64,000 nucleotides of DNA from Geosiphon pyriformis (taxonomy: Eukaryota > Glomeromycota > Glomeromycetes > Archaeosporales > Geosiphonaceae): contig JAAOMT010000375.1 of assembly GCA_016748015.1 (NCBI GenBank), positions 301,677-365,676 on the forward strand, written 5' to 3'. A model generated the notes under the pieces. It saw only the letters and a program-made list of their open reading frames with translations. It was not told the DNA's origin and did not search any database. Position numbers and translations under genes: made by a program. Shown in pieces: positions 1 through 10,817 of the stretch (its first letter is position 1; the number at the start of each line of letters is the position of its first letter).

Positions 1-431
1 TTTACTATTATTAACATTCTATGTTGATAAAATCTAATACTTAATTACACTAAAACAATAGCTCTTGATTATAACTATTAACAGAATACTAATTTTTTAT
101 TTTTTTTTTATTTTTTTTATTTTCTTTTGTTTTATTTTTTTGTTGTTTACTAATTGATTAAAAGGAATTAAGTACATAAAAAACTTAAAAATAAGAATAG
201 AAATTTAAAAATAGCTTATCAGAAAGACATGACTATCAGAATAAATTGGCTATTATACTAAAAAAAAATTCACAAAAGAAGCCATCAATTAAATCTCTGT
301 TTATTATATAAAAGATTCAACCAAAATTTTCAGACTTCAAAACCTTCAAAAATTACCAACATCATCAACTATTGAGCACCAAGTTACAGATTTGTTATTT
401 GTTTTAATACTTCAAATAATCACTTATAACA
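1..431 (+). repeat. GyE 5' LTR, truncated by the window start
   Basis: The stretch matches the 3' half of the LTR at 5777-7531: the ATGTTGATAAAATCTAATAC block, the AATAGCTCTTGATTATA block, a T-rich tract at about 92-140, GAGCACCAAGTTACAGAT and the terminus ending TAACA at 431. No primer-binding TGG sequence follows, so the adjoining internal region has lost its PBS. Confidence 0.75.
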
Positions 432-1039
432 ATACAATTAAAATAACTACACATTATTACTAAACAACCAATTTTAAAGTTGTTATTATTGTGAAATTTC
501 TGAACACTGAAAATAAGATTGCCAAAAAATACAATGAGATTAATAGCAAAGAAATAATTAATATTATTTTTAATCTTAACAATTTTATTACCAATCTCTA
601 TTATCAGCTTATTATTTATCAAGACTCTAATATTAAAATAATTACTATCAATATGTTTTACAATCTATTCAATAATAGTATCAACAATTATCTGTTTAAC
701 AATATTAAATACCTGCTTAAAAATTGATCCAACCAAACTAATTTACACCACAAAATTGGTTTTTTAACAATAATCAATCCAATCTTAACAATCAATTAAT
801 TTCCTGAAATCCGGCTTAGTAAAAGCTTATATATTATCACACTTAATCCAGTTATCTTACAATACCAGAAGAATTGAATTTTTAACAAATTGTACTTTTT
901 GAAAATAAAGCTACAGCACCAAAATTAAATCATTTTAACAATACTATCTTATCAGTTCAAATTGCCTAAAATGCTAATCTTTTAGATATATTTCTATTTG
1001 AATTTGAAATCAACAAATCATTATCTCTATTTAGTAATA
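432..1039 (+). other. GyE leader without recognisable gag
   Basis: This part lies between the 5' LTR and the protease. A 78-codon open frame at 491-727 is Asn/Ile-rich and has no motif I recognise; it is probably chance or a gag remnant. From about 930 the sequence resembles the region just upstream of the protease in GyA. Confidence 0.4.
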
Positions 1040-2830
1040 CAGCAGTTAATGAACAAAAAACAATTACAGTAATGTATACCAAAGCTAAAATTGAAAAAAA
1101 ACCAATTTGAGTAATCCTAAACAATTCATCTGCTGGTAGTATCATTACTTATCAATTAATGCAACAGCTTTAATGAACTGTTGACAAATTTGCCCAAATA
1201 GTTATTGTCATCATAAATGATATAAAAAAGATTTCAGTAAGAAAAATTAACAACTTCCTCTTTATTATTAATAAAATTGTTATTTTAATTAAAGTTTTTG
1301 TTATGAATGCATCCCAATATCAAGCTTTTATTGAAAACAATTGGCTTTTCAAAGCCAATACAAACTTAGACTGGAAAACACAAAAATTAAAAATTTTATA
1401 TAAAAAACAATATACTTAAGTACCTATTATCTGTGATACTTTTAACAAACAATTTAAAAAAGCTCTAATATTTAAATTTAAAGAAAAGAAAAAAATACCA
1501 ATTACCAAAACATACATGGCTTTTGAATTAACATCTAATTGGGCCAAAAAAACAGAGTAAAAAATCTTTGAAAAAACCAGAAAATGAAACATTGTTTGAT
1601 ATTTTACATTAAAACCTTAAAAACAACTATTTTATATCTTACTTAAATGTAAAGATTACAACAAAAAACTTTTATTAATAAAAGCATGCATATTTTCAGA
1701 AAAAGAATATGAAACATGTATCTGCTATTTTGTAAAACATGCTATAAAAAACAATTTGAATATTCTAAATAAAGTGAAAAATAGAACAACATTTCTTGTC
1801 TTACATGTAAAAAAATACTATCAGAAAAATACAATTGGATTGATATTGTAATAAAAAAAGAAGTCTGTGATCAAATCTGTCAATATGTACTTTTAATTGC
1901 AGAAAAAGTAAAAAGAAAAACCTCTTTTGATGCAGCATATAACAGTGCTCTCAATAAACTTTACTATTATTTATATGATATTAAAATAATCTATAAACTG
2001 GTCATAATTTTAATTAATGAAGAAATCCAAAAAAATGTACACCAAATAAAAGAAGCAGAATATATTAAATATACAATAGAATTAACTGAATTTAATTATG
2101 AAGATAAAGTAAAAACATATTACCAGATTACAAGTTATGTTTATTTAACTAAAGAAGCTTAAATTTAATAATTAGAGCAAATAAACATTTAACTATATAA
2201 AGAATATACTATGTTTTATAATGACCAATAGTGTTCAGAATACTATGCAATTAGTATTTACCTGTTCAATAAAAACAATAAATATAAAATCAAATTTGGA
2301 ATATTTGAACCAAAAAAAGAAATTGTAACAACTCTAATATATTTCACTAAAAATCAGTCTGCCATATAACTTCAATTCTTTGACAACAATGAACAAAAAA
2401 TAAGACCTAAAAAAGCCCACAAAATAGATGCTGGATATAATTTACAATATTCAGAAAAAGATACTTTGGTTTTTTAACAAAAATTCTTAATAAAAATCAA
2501 CTTAAAAGTTGCTTTCAAAATCTTATCAGAAGCAATGATTTAAATTGCTTCCTGATTATTATTAGCAAGCAAAAAAATTAATGTTAAAAGAAGAATCATA
2601 AATGCAAGATATACTGAAGACATCACAATTTTGTTACAAAATAAAACTAATAAATTATTCAGAATTGAGCATGCTGAAAAAATTGCTTAAGCAATCTACC
2701 TATTCTTAATTAACATTTCAGAATTACAATCAGTTAACAACAGAGAACAATTAGGAAAAAGCAAAAGAGAAACCCAAGATTTTGGTTCAATTAAATGATT
2801 TACAGTCTCAGTAAACATAGCTCTTAATGC
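1040..2830 (+). pseudogene. GyE pol, 5' part: protease, Cys-rich segment, dUTPase-like domain
   Basis: Three domains can be read across stops. The protease lies at about 1060-1430, with ILNNSSAGSIIT where retropepsins have D-S/T-G, so the catalytic Asp is Asn. A Cys-rich segment follows at about 1690-1890 with CKTC, CLTC and CDQICQY pairs, the same spacing class as in GyA and GyC. The dUTPase-like domain is at about 2410-2810: motif I DAGYNLQYS is nearly canonical, motif III survives as RRIINARYTEDI, and motif V is near NRE...QDFGSIK. The order protease, Cys-rich, dUTPase matches the better preserved GyA copy. All three are broken here by stops, so this is a fossil that supports the architecture and not a working gene. 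Confidence 0.75.
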
Positions 2831-3339
2831 ACAAATTAAATTTTACTAGATTTTTCAACTTCCTTAATCAATTATTATTTTACTTTTTGAAGAATATTAC
2901 AAAATCTATACTTGTTTAAAGTCTACTATTACTTAACAAATTTTTGAGTCAAATAAACAAATCTGTTTAAAGCATAAAATTTTAATCTTAAATGGTTATA
3001 TTTTAAAAGGAATAAAAAAATTTTGAGTTATATTTTACAATCTTAATAACTATCTTATTATTTTATTAAATAAATTAGAAATTAAAATCATACATAGCAA
3101 CATCTTCCAAAATAAAACCTCTTAGATTGTTTCTAATTTCATTGAAATTGTGAAACATATCTTACTTTCAAATCCAAATATTACTTCTACTACTAAAAAC
3201 TACTATATTTTGGAAGAAAAACTCTTTTAAATCAACATAAATCTCTTGAAATCCCAACAGCAAAGACAATTAAAACAGTTAATTGTCAAATATGCTAATA
3301 TATTTGCCAAAAATAATAATAATTTTGAAAAAACTAATA

Positions 3340-4640
3340 TTGTGTAGCATCAGATCTACATAGAAGATGCTTTACTAAAATGTTAATAAGTCTACCAAGT
3401 TTTATCTGCTAGTTACCAATTTATCAGAAAAAAAAGTCAACAAATACTTAATAATAGTTTTATTTAACTATCAAAAAGCTTTTGGTTTTACCAATAGTTT
3501 TTGTAAAAAAAAAAATGGCAAAATCAGATTTTGTGTAAACTATCAATAACTGAATAGTATTATAATTAGAAATATCTATTTACTACTAAAAATTGACAAC
3601 ATGCTAGATGCTTTAGAAAAAGCCAAGTTTTTTTCAACTTTAGACTTGAAAAGTAAATACTGGCAAGTTTAAATAAATTCCAAAAACCATCTCAAAACAG
3701 TATTTACTACTCAAAAAAAAAATTACGAATTCAATATAATGCTTTTTAAACTCTGTAATATACCAGCAATATTTCAAAGACTTATAAATATTGTTTATAA
3801 AGAACTCTTATGGCAATCAGTAGTTATTTACTTAAACAATACTAATATATACTTTTCTAGTTTTAAAGTCTATTTGATTCATCTGTAAGAAGTTTTTTAA
3901 TAATTACAAAAAGCAGAATTAAAATTGAACATTAAAAAGTATCATTTTGGAAAAACAAATTTGATTTTGCTTGAACATATTGTCAGCAAAGATAGAATCC
4001 AATCCAATTCAAAAACAATTAGTGTTGTTAAAAATTTTCAAATTCTCTAAAATATTACAGAACTAAGAAAATTTATAAGATTAGTCTTTTATTACCAAAA
4101 GTTCATCAAAAAATTCTCCAAAATTGCCAAACCACTCAATCATCTAATTAACAAAAATGTAAAATATCAATGAACATCAGTTTAATAACAAGCATTTGAT
4201 ACTCTTAAAGAAAAACTTATTATAATTCCAATTTTCACTTATTCAGATTTTAGTAAAAAGGTTTAATTAGTCACTAATGCTTCAATATAGTTTTTGGTAT
4301 TATTCTATCATAATTGAATAATAACACTAATAAATAAGTAATTGTCTATATTAGTAAAACACTCAAACCAACTAAACTCAAATATAAATTTACTGAATTA
4401 GAAGCAGCAGTTATTATTTGAACTTTAAAATACTTTTAACAATATCTTCAAAATGTATTTCAATTTAATATTATTACAAATAATATTAGCCTTAAATGGC
4501 TTAACAAAAAAAACTTTAAACTTAATACCAAACAATCTTGATGATCTGATTTTCTAGCAGACTACAAATATATTGTTTATTACAAACCAGGCAAATTGTA
4601 TACAAATGTAGATAGTCTCTCCAAAATGAGACAGGATTAG
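3340..4640 (+). pseudogene. GyE pol, RT and RNase H
   Basis: RT motifs are clear: NGKIRFCVNYQ, FFSTLDLKSKYWQV (the first catalytic Asp is kept in LDL), and YLNNTNIY at 3829 where gypsy RTs have YLDD. Both Asp of the box are Asn, which would abolish polymerisation. The connection domain follows (TELRKFI...YYQKFIKKFSKIA), then RNase H from about 4190 with AFDTLKEKL and a VDSLSKM-like end near 4620. Several stops and at least one frameshift interrupt the frame. Gln-to-stop (CAA to TAA) is the commonest lesion. Confidence 0.75.
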
Positions 4641-4789
4641 AATTAACACTAATAAACCATCAACCCAACAAAAATTAACAAATAAAAATAGATCCCAAAA
4701 ACTATAATAATATAAAAACTATTTGAAGACTTTCAAAATACCAGAAAATTGGTTTTTAGCCAAGAAATACCAATTACAATACCAATCTA

Positions 4790-5776
4790 AACAATATTTT
4801 CTGTATCACAACAAAATTTATTATCAAACCACCAAAACTCAACAAATTTACTTAGATTAATTCAACAAAATAAAAAAACAAGCTTATATAATATGTACAC
4901 AGATTTTTTATCAAAACATCTAGAAAAAAACAATACAATACAAAGAACATTAAAACATTATTTTTGGTTTTACATATATCAAAATATTTAATAGTATATA
5001 GAATTATATAATAGTTGTCAAAAAAAAGAAGGAACTCAACTTACTGAACTCTTAAATCTAATCAAAGTTGAACAATTTTTTGACAGAATAAGAATCAATT
5101 TAGTCAAACCACTACCTATTATCACTCAAGAAAACTGTTATATCACTATTACAATAGACTATTTTACTAAATAATCTAAAGTCAGAGTTATTTAATAAGC
5201 AGATACAAAATCAGTAGCAAATTTCATATATGAAAACATTATTTGTAAACACAAATATCCAATTGAACTTTTATCTAACCAAAAAACATATTTTATAAAC
5301 AACATAATACAAGAAATTTGTAAACAATTTAATGTTAAAAGACTTTTATTGTTATTTTATTACCTATATACAAATAGACTTATAGAATGATTCAATTGAA
5401 TATTATGTGAATTACTAGCCAAAGTTTTAACCAATTTTGAGTAGAAATAGGATATTTTTATTTTATTAGTATTACTAACATATAGAACACTAAAACAAAA
5501 TACCACAAAACACATACTTTTTGATATAATCTATAGAAGAACAACAATATTACCAATTAATTTTATTGTAGAAACATATTCTATACAACCAATCAATAAA
5601 GAAAACTTTTAAAAACGCTTTAATAAAGAGTTTATACTCTTCTTAATACTTTGAAAAAAAAAATAACAAATAGCAACTACTCATTTGAACACTATTACTC
5701 ATAGAAAAATATAAAGAAAGAAAACTAGAAAAACAGATAGACCAATAAAAAAATAGTACTTAACATATAAGCACAA
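4790..5776 (+). pseudogene. GyE pol, integrase
   Basis: Remnants of the zinc-binding N-terminal part are near 4880-5030 (…CQKKEG), followed by the catalytic core. RIRINLVKPLPI stands where GIDLVGPL is expected, ELLSNQKTYF where LLSDxxxxF is expected, and NRLIE where NGLVE is expected. Two of the three DDE residues are therefore changed (both Asp to Asn). The C-terminal basic stretch runs to about 5775, up to the start of the 3' LTR. Multiple stops make it non-functional. Confidence 0.7.
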
Positions 5777-6193
5777 TATTAGAAAACTATAACACATTGC
5801 TCAATAATATATATATTGCTAGTAAATTATAGTATACTGTTTAACAATATAAGCAATGTCAGTAAATTAGGGCACATTATTCAACAATATAAATAATATC
5901 AATAAATTAGGGCACATTGCTTAAGAAAATATGAGATCTTATAAAACAAAAAATATGTATATATAATAAGAATCTTAGAAACAAAAAAGACAAAATTGAT
6001 ACCAAAATTCTCAGTTGGAATTTATTTAAGCATTCAGTTTAGAATTAATATTCACTATTCATTAATTATCTTATATCTCTTTTTTCAAAAAGTAGTTTCT
6101 ACAACTTAAAGTGAAAACAAATTACATATCAATAAAATATCAATTACTACTTAAATCTATGTTATTATCATTTGATTAAAAAATATTTATTGC

Positions 6194-7010
6194 TGTTACA
6201 GTTCAAGAATTTAATAGGAATTATAAATAATATAAATTAGCCAATCATAAAATAACACAGCAACAATTTATAAAAAAAGAAATAATTTACAAATAACAGC
6301 AAGCACTATTTTACAATAGCAGTAAGTACTATCATGCAATAGCAGCAAGCACTATCATGCAAAAGCAGCAAGTACCATTTAAAAATAACAGAAATAGAGT
6401 ATTACAAGATGTTATTTTGTAAAACAATAATTATATATATATACAATAGTTTTTAATGATAAAAAAAACAGCTTTAACTTGAAGCAACAAATATCTAAAT
6501 AAAATCTTATTCAAAAATAATTAATAAAAAAATAATAAATTGAATAAACATCACAATTACAAAATTAACAATAAAATTCACATACCCTCTCTAATGAATG
6601 AAACTATCATTTCATCTCTGAACTCTTTGGAAGAATAATTTCTGATCAAGATTATTCACGTGATTACTAATTAAATTAAAAAAGCTTTATTATATACTTA
6701 GGGAAATCACAAAAAGGCCATTAACATTCTATGTTTCTAAATTAAAAAAACACATCAGGCAATTGCAAGAATAGCCTCAAAAAAGACCTCAGACAGTGGG
6801 TAGATTTCAGATTAGTCTCTGAAAAAAAGTACACAATATACAAAGACAATTAGAATTAGAGAAAAAGCTTACATCACAACATCAAAAGAAAATCTTCAGT
6901 ATATTATCATTAATATCCAATACATAAAATAGAAGAACTCACAAAAGACTGATTGCAATTAAAACAGGAGATCAACAATTAAAATATACCAAAAAAACAC
7001 TCTTGTAACA
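6194..7010 (+). mobile_element. Solo LTR, family LtrD
   Basis: It begins TGTTACAGTTCAAG and ends TCTTGTAACA (TG...CA with TGTTAC/GTAACA termini), 817 bp. It is flanked by the 4-bp duplication TTGC at 6190-6193 and 7011-7014. Removing the insert rejoins a continuous GyE LTR. A TATA-like run is near 6431-6443. No internal coding region of this family is seen in the window; a second, reverse copy lies at 45690-46457. Confidence 0.85.
6292..6387 (+). repeat. Four imperfect 23-bp tandem repeats in LtrD U3
   Basis: The unit is about AGCAGCAAGCACTATCATGCAAT, repeated four times with transitions. It lies about 50 bp upstream of the TATA-like run. Confidence 0.7.
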
Positions 7011-7531
7011 TTGCTTCCATTCTATCAACATGAAATGTTAATAAAATCTAATACTTAATCATATTGAACCAATAGCTCTTGATCATAGTTATTGACAGAA
7101 TACTAATTTTTTATTTTCTTTTATTTTTTTTCATTTTTTTTATTTTTTTCATTTTTTTTATATTTTTTTTGTTGTTTGTTGATTTATTAACTGATTAAAA
7201 GGATTAAAAATTAAGTAATTTGATGTTAAAAATAGCCTGATAAAAAACCCAGAAATAAGAGTAGAGAACTCAAAAATTAAGAATAGCTTACCAAAAGAGC
7301 ATAACTACTAGAATAAACCAGCCACTACATTAAAGAAAAAAATTTGACAAAATAACCATTCTAAAAGACTACTAAAACCAATCATTGAATCTCTGTTTAT
7401 TATACAAAGGACTCAACCAAAAATTTTTAGATAACTAAAATCTTCAAATATTATTAATTATATATTAACTATTGAGCACCAAATTACAGATTTGTTATTT
7501 GTTTCTATACTCCAAATAATCATCTGTAACA

Positions 7532-7891
7532 TTTAGTGCTCTCTATAAGATATAATTCAGCAAAAAACCAGTACCAACAACAATTATTTGAAAAAGTAGC
7601 AGACCAAAAAAGTATAGGAAAAAACCATTTAGAATTCACAAAATTCTTATTTTAGCATTATAAAAATTACTTCAGATTAATAAGCAACAATTGGCTAGCA
7701 GAATTAGTTTTTAATTTTTATGTTAACAAAAAAATCAAATCTTACTTGGAAGTTCAAAGAAATCTAAAAACTGCTTTTAATAACTTCAATAGTGAATTAC
7801 TTCAAAGCACCATATATCTACCAAACTATTTGTTTGCATTGTTATCTAAGTAGTAAAACCAATCCAAAGTTATGAAAAAACGTAACCAAAA
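7532..7891 (+). pseudogene. PBS and gag start of a second dUTPase-lineage element
   Basis: Directly after the LTR terminus come TT and then TAGTGCTCTCTATAAG, a primer-binding site whose TGG has become TAG. The following codons match the N-terminal gag of GyA (EFTKFLF..., LAELVFNFYVNKKI) with stops. It stops at 7891, where GyC begins. I infer that the preceding LTR is shared, serving as 3' LTR for GyE and 5' LTR for this internal region. Confidence 0.6.
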
Positions 7892-8969
7892 TGTGACATA
7901 ACACAGAATAATGCACAATAATGTTAAATAACACGTTATAACTTAGGATAATACAAGATAACACATTATAATGTGGAATAACACAGAATAATATATAATA
8001 ACACCAAATAACGTGTTATAACATAGGATAACTAGTGATAATATAAAAAAATAAAGCAATAACAGAAATAGCAAAGCAATAGCTAACAATAGCAAGATAA
8101 TTAAAAGCAATCCTGTAAAATCAAAGGAATGTATAAAAGCAAGTAGTTGTAGAAGTTAGAAAAAACAGATAGTAAAAAACAAAATTAATTTTTTTTCTTA
8201 TATCTATTATATTTTATATTTAAGTCAAAATATAACTAAAACAATTAATTATTTAATTATCTCTCCTTTCAAAAGATAAAAAAAAAATTCCTGAAAAATT
8301 CAACAATATCCTTCTTTCAAAAGATAGTTTTTTATAACTTGAAATGAAATCATTCCCTTATTAATAAAATTATTTATTATTATTGAATTCATGTTATTAT
8401 CACTTGATTAAGAATATTAATCATTTTCACCACTATTAATACTCTATGTTAATAAAATTTAATACTTAACCATCTTAGACCAATAGCTCTTAATCACAAC
8501 TATTGATGAGATACTAATTTCTTATTTTTTTTTTATTTTTTTATTTTTTATTTTCTTTTCTTTTCTTTTATTCTTTCTGATGAAACAGCAACATAGGAAA
8601 ATTGACTGTCTGAGAATAAACTTCATAATAGCCTGGTAAAAGAGGGAGGCTTCTCCTAAGTTTTGGATATTAATATTATCTTAATAGCTTACCAGAAAAG
8701 CAAAAAAACAATACTGGACCCTAATGACTGCACTCATTAGCTCAAAGAAGATAGCTCACATTTATAGGAAGTTGCAACATGTGAAGACAAAACTTTGGGC
8801 CTTATAATCAAAGAACTCCACAAGTAAATTCATATTAATTAAAGAGATTTTCAAAGACTGATAATACACCAAACAAATCTACTAAAAGAAAGCCATCAAA
8901 AGCTCCCTAGAAACCCAAATTTTGAGCACCAAATATTACTACCACATAACTCCAAGTTTACCCATAACA
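7892..8969 (+). repeat. GyC 5' LTR
   Basis: It starts TGTGACATAACA and ends CCCATAACA. U3 (7892-8050) is built of repeated AT-rich blocks around ATAACACGTTATAAC, then TGTATAAAAGC near 8130 as a TATA box. The AATAGCTCTTAATCACA block (about 8484) and the T-rich tract (8521-8575) are shared with GyA and GyE LTRs, showing common ancestry of the R/U5 part. Confidence 0.75.
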
Positions 8970-10173
8970 GCACCAATAATTACAAAAATAAATAAAAAAA
9001 TTGAAAATTACACCTAGCAAAGATTTTCTATTATCTTTGCAGACAAAAAAAAATTACAAACACCAGCAAAAACACCAAAAAAATACAACCATCTACTTAA
9101 AAGAAACTAAGAGTCATTTTACTCATTTTACTTATTCACTTATCCTATTACTACATATTTGAAAGTACTATCAATATACTATTAGAAAGTGCATTATTAT
9201 TAGCAAAAACACTATTAGCAAGAATAATATTCTAAAGCCAACAAGAAAAAACTGATCTATTGAAAACTTACAGTAATTTTTTTGAAGGATTTAAAACACA
9301 ATTACCAATGCTATCAAGATTTCAATTACTGCCATCCCAGCCCAATTTTAGAGCTGTTAGTTTTTGAAAAATAACTGATTTAAAAGAAAAAAAAAATAAC
9401 AATCAAGAATTTAAATACCAAAACCCAATTTTAAAAAACCTGGAAATACAAACTCAAATTGTTTAGGTTTAATAAAACCTAAACAATTTAAACTCCACTC
9501 TTATTGTCTTTCAAAACTTACCTTTAGTAATCTTAATTAATTCACCACCAGTTGTCTCAATTGTTGGACAATAACAATAGTCACAACCACAATCTTAACT
9601 ATTGCCATAACAACTATTTTAATAACAACAACTACTATCACAACCAATTATAGCACTAATGGTATATGCACCCATAGCAAAATTAAAAAAATTCAATGAC
9701 AAAGAAAACAATGCCCAAGCATAATTAAATAATATCATAAAAGCTATTACTGCTAATAATTAGAATGGTATTAGAGTCTTACAAGTCATTTTGTACTTCT
9801 TACAAGATACCACTAATTCGTAATATCAAAGCTTGATCAACAAACTTATTATCTTTAATGCATTTAAAACTGAATTTTTAAAATACTTTAACAATAATAA
9901 CAGCATTAATCATTTAGCAATAACATTTATTACCATCAAATAAGATGACACTAAAGCAGTCATTACTTATTTAAAATGTTTTCATAAAAATCTGCACCAA
10001 ATTCAAGCCATCAATGCTAATTATTTTACAGCACCACAAATCATAAATTAGTTTATCTGTGGTCTGTTTAATAGTATTTTATAACACATATATCTATTAT
10101 ATTTCCAAACACTCCAAGATATAGTTACAAATGCCCAAGATTTTGAATTGGCTAAATTAAAAGCCAACTATAC
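8970..10173 (+). pseudogene. GyC gag, N-terminal and core part
   Basis: From about 9640 the reading is APIAKLKKFNDKENNAQA-LNNI-KAITANN, then YFLQDTTNS-YQSL and KYFNNNNSINHLA. This is the retrotransposon gag core as in GyA (FTGEKDNTQIWLNNIEKAI). The last codons, FELAKLKANYT, end exactly at the GyB insertion. The rest continues at 17745. Trp and Gln codons have become stops. Upstream of about 9330 the sequence is AT-rich leader in which I see no motif. Confidence 0.7.
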
Positions 10174-10817
10174 TGTTACAGATGGGAGTAACAAGCTAAC
10201 AGATAACAAGAAAGAACAGAATTGTAAGGTGATAGAAATAATCAAAAGGGATTCAACTTCAATGAGTGAATTGAATGAGTATGGATTCAATGTGCAAGAT
10301 TAGTCTCATAAAATATCTTAGTTACTATTCTTTTCAAAAGGTAACAAGAGAATCTGAAGGTAGAGAGATAGTTCATACTGTCAACAATTGATTACTGCTG
10401 GTATTAATTCAATGTCTTTACATCGGTGCTCTTAGAATTCAATATTAGGTATTAACTTGTGTTCTTCAGTCACATTTATACAAATAGTCTTTAAATACTA
10501 CAATTATTCAAACAGAAAAAGGCCAACAAGTAATCTTTTATCCTAAGATGTTTGGATACTTGAAGGTAGGGAAAGAGAAATTAGCGATAAGAAAGTGATT
10601 GAGATGAAAGTTGTTATTTTTATTTATTTGATTTTTGTCTGAGAGATAATTTTCTACAGCTAAAAGACTCATTGCTTATATAGTTATTGAAAGTGGTCAA
10701 CGACCAGGTTAACAACTAGGTCAATGATCACTATCTAAAAATAGAGTGGCTAATTATATAACATTAGTGGCTAATACATGTGATAACTAATAAAAATTAT
10801 GGGTTTCAACCATAACA
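10174..10817 (-). repeat. GyB copy 1, 3' LTR
   Basis: It has TGTTACAG...CCATAACA termini and is 644 bp. It carries a short array of GGTCAACGACCA-like repeats at 10697-10730 and a TATATAG box at about 10677-10684 (minus sense CTATATAAGC). In the first ~185 bp I counted 21 differences from the 5' LTR, all transitions. Confidence 0.85.

Larger units (their letters stand above)
1..7531 (+). mobile_element. Decayed Ty3/gypsy element GyE, dUTPase lineage
   Basis: Two LTRs (1-431, cut by the window, and 5777-7531) flank an internal region that reads, on the + strand, protease, Cys-rich segment, dUTPase-like domain, RT, RNase H and integrase. PBS and a recognisable gag are missing between 432 and about 1040. 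The reading frame is full of TAA/TAG/TGA stops that fit C-to-T or G-to-A changes of Gln and Trp codons, plus some frameshifts. It cannot make functional protein. It carries a nested solo LtrD. A second internal region starts directly after its 3' LTR (7532), so this may be half of a tandem LTR-internal-LTR-internal array. Confidence 0.8.
5777..7531 (+). repeat. GyE 3' LTR interrupted by solo LtrD
   Basis: The start TATTAGAAAACTATAACACA corresponds to TGTTA with G-to-A. The end is ATCTGTAACA at 7531. Without the LtrD insert and one TSD copy it is about 934 bp. The U3 part (about 5780-5930) holds imperfect direct repeats such as AAATTAGGGCACATT; a TATA-like TATGTATATATAAT lies near 5953. A T-rich tract sits at about 7110-7172. 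The last 60 bp and the following PBS form a long inverted repeat. Confidence 0.7.

Noticed and set aside
90-145. T-rich tracts as telomeric or centromeric repeats
   Set aside because: They recur at the same place in GyA, GyC and GyE LTRs (for example 8521-8575, 27200-27282), so they belong to the LTRs.
404-727. Two overlapping small ORFs, one per strand
   Set aside because: Asn/Ile-rich, no motif, in LTR/leader sequence; expected by chance at this AT content.
6292-6387. CRISPR-like array
   Set aside because: Contiguous imperfect 23-bp units without spacers, inside a eukaryotic LTR.
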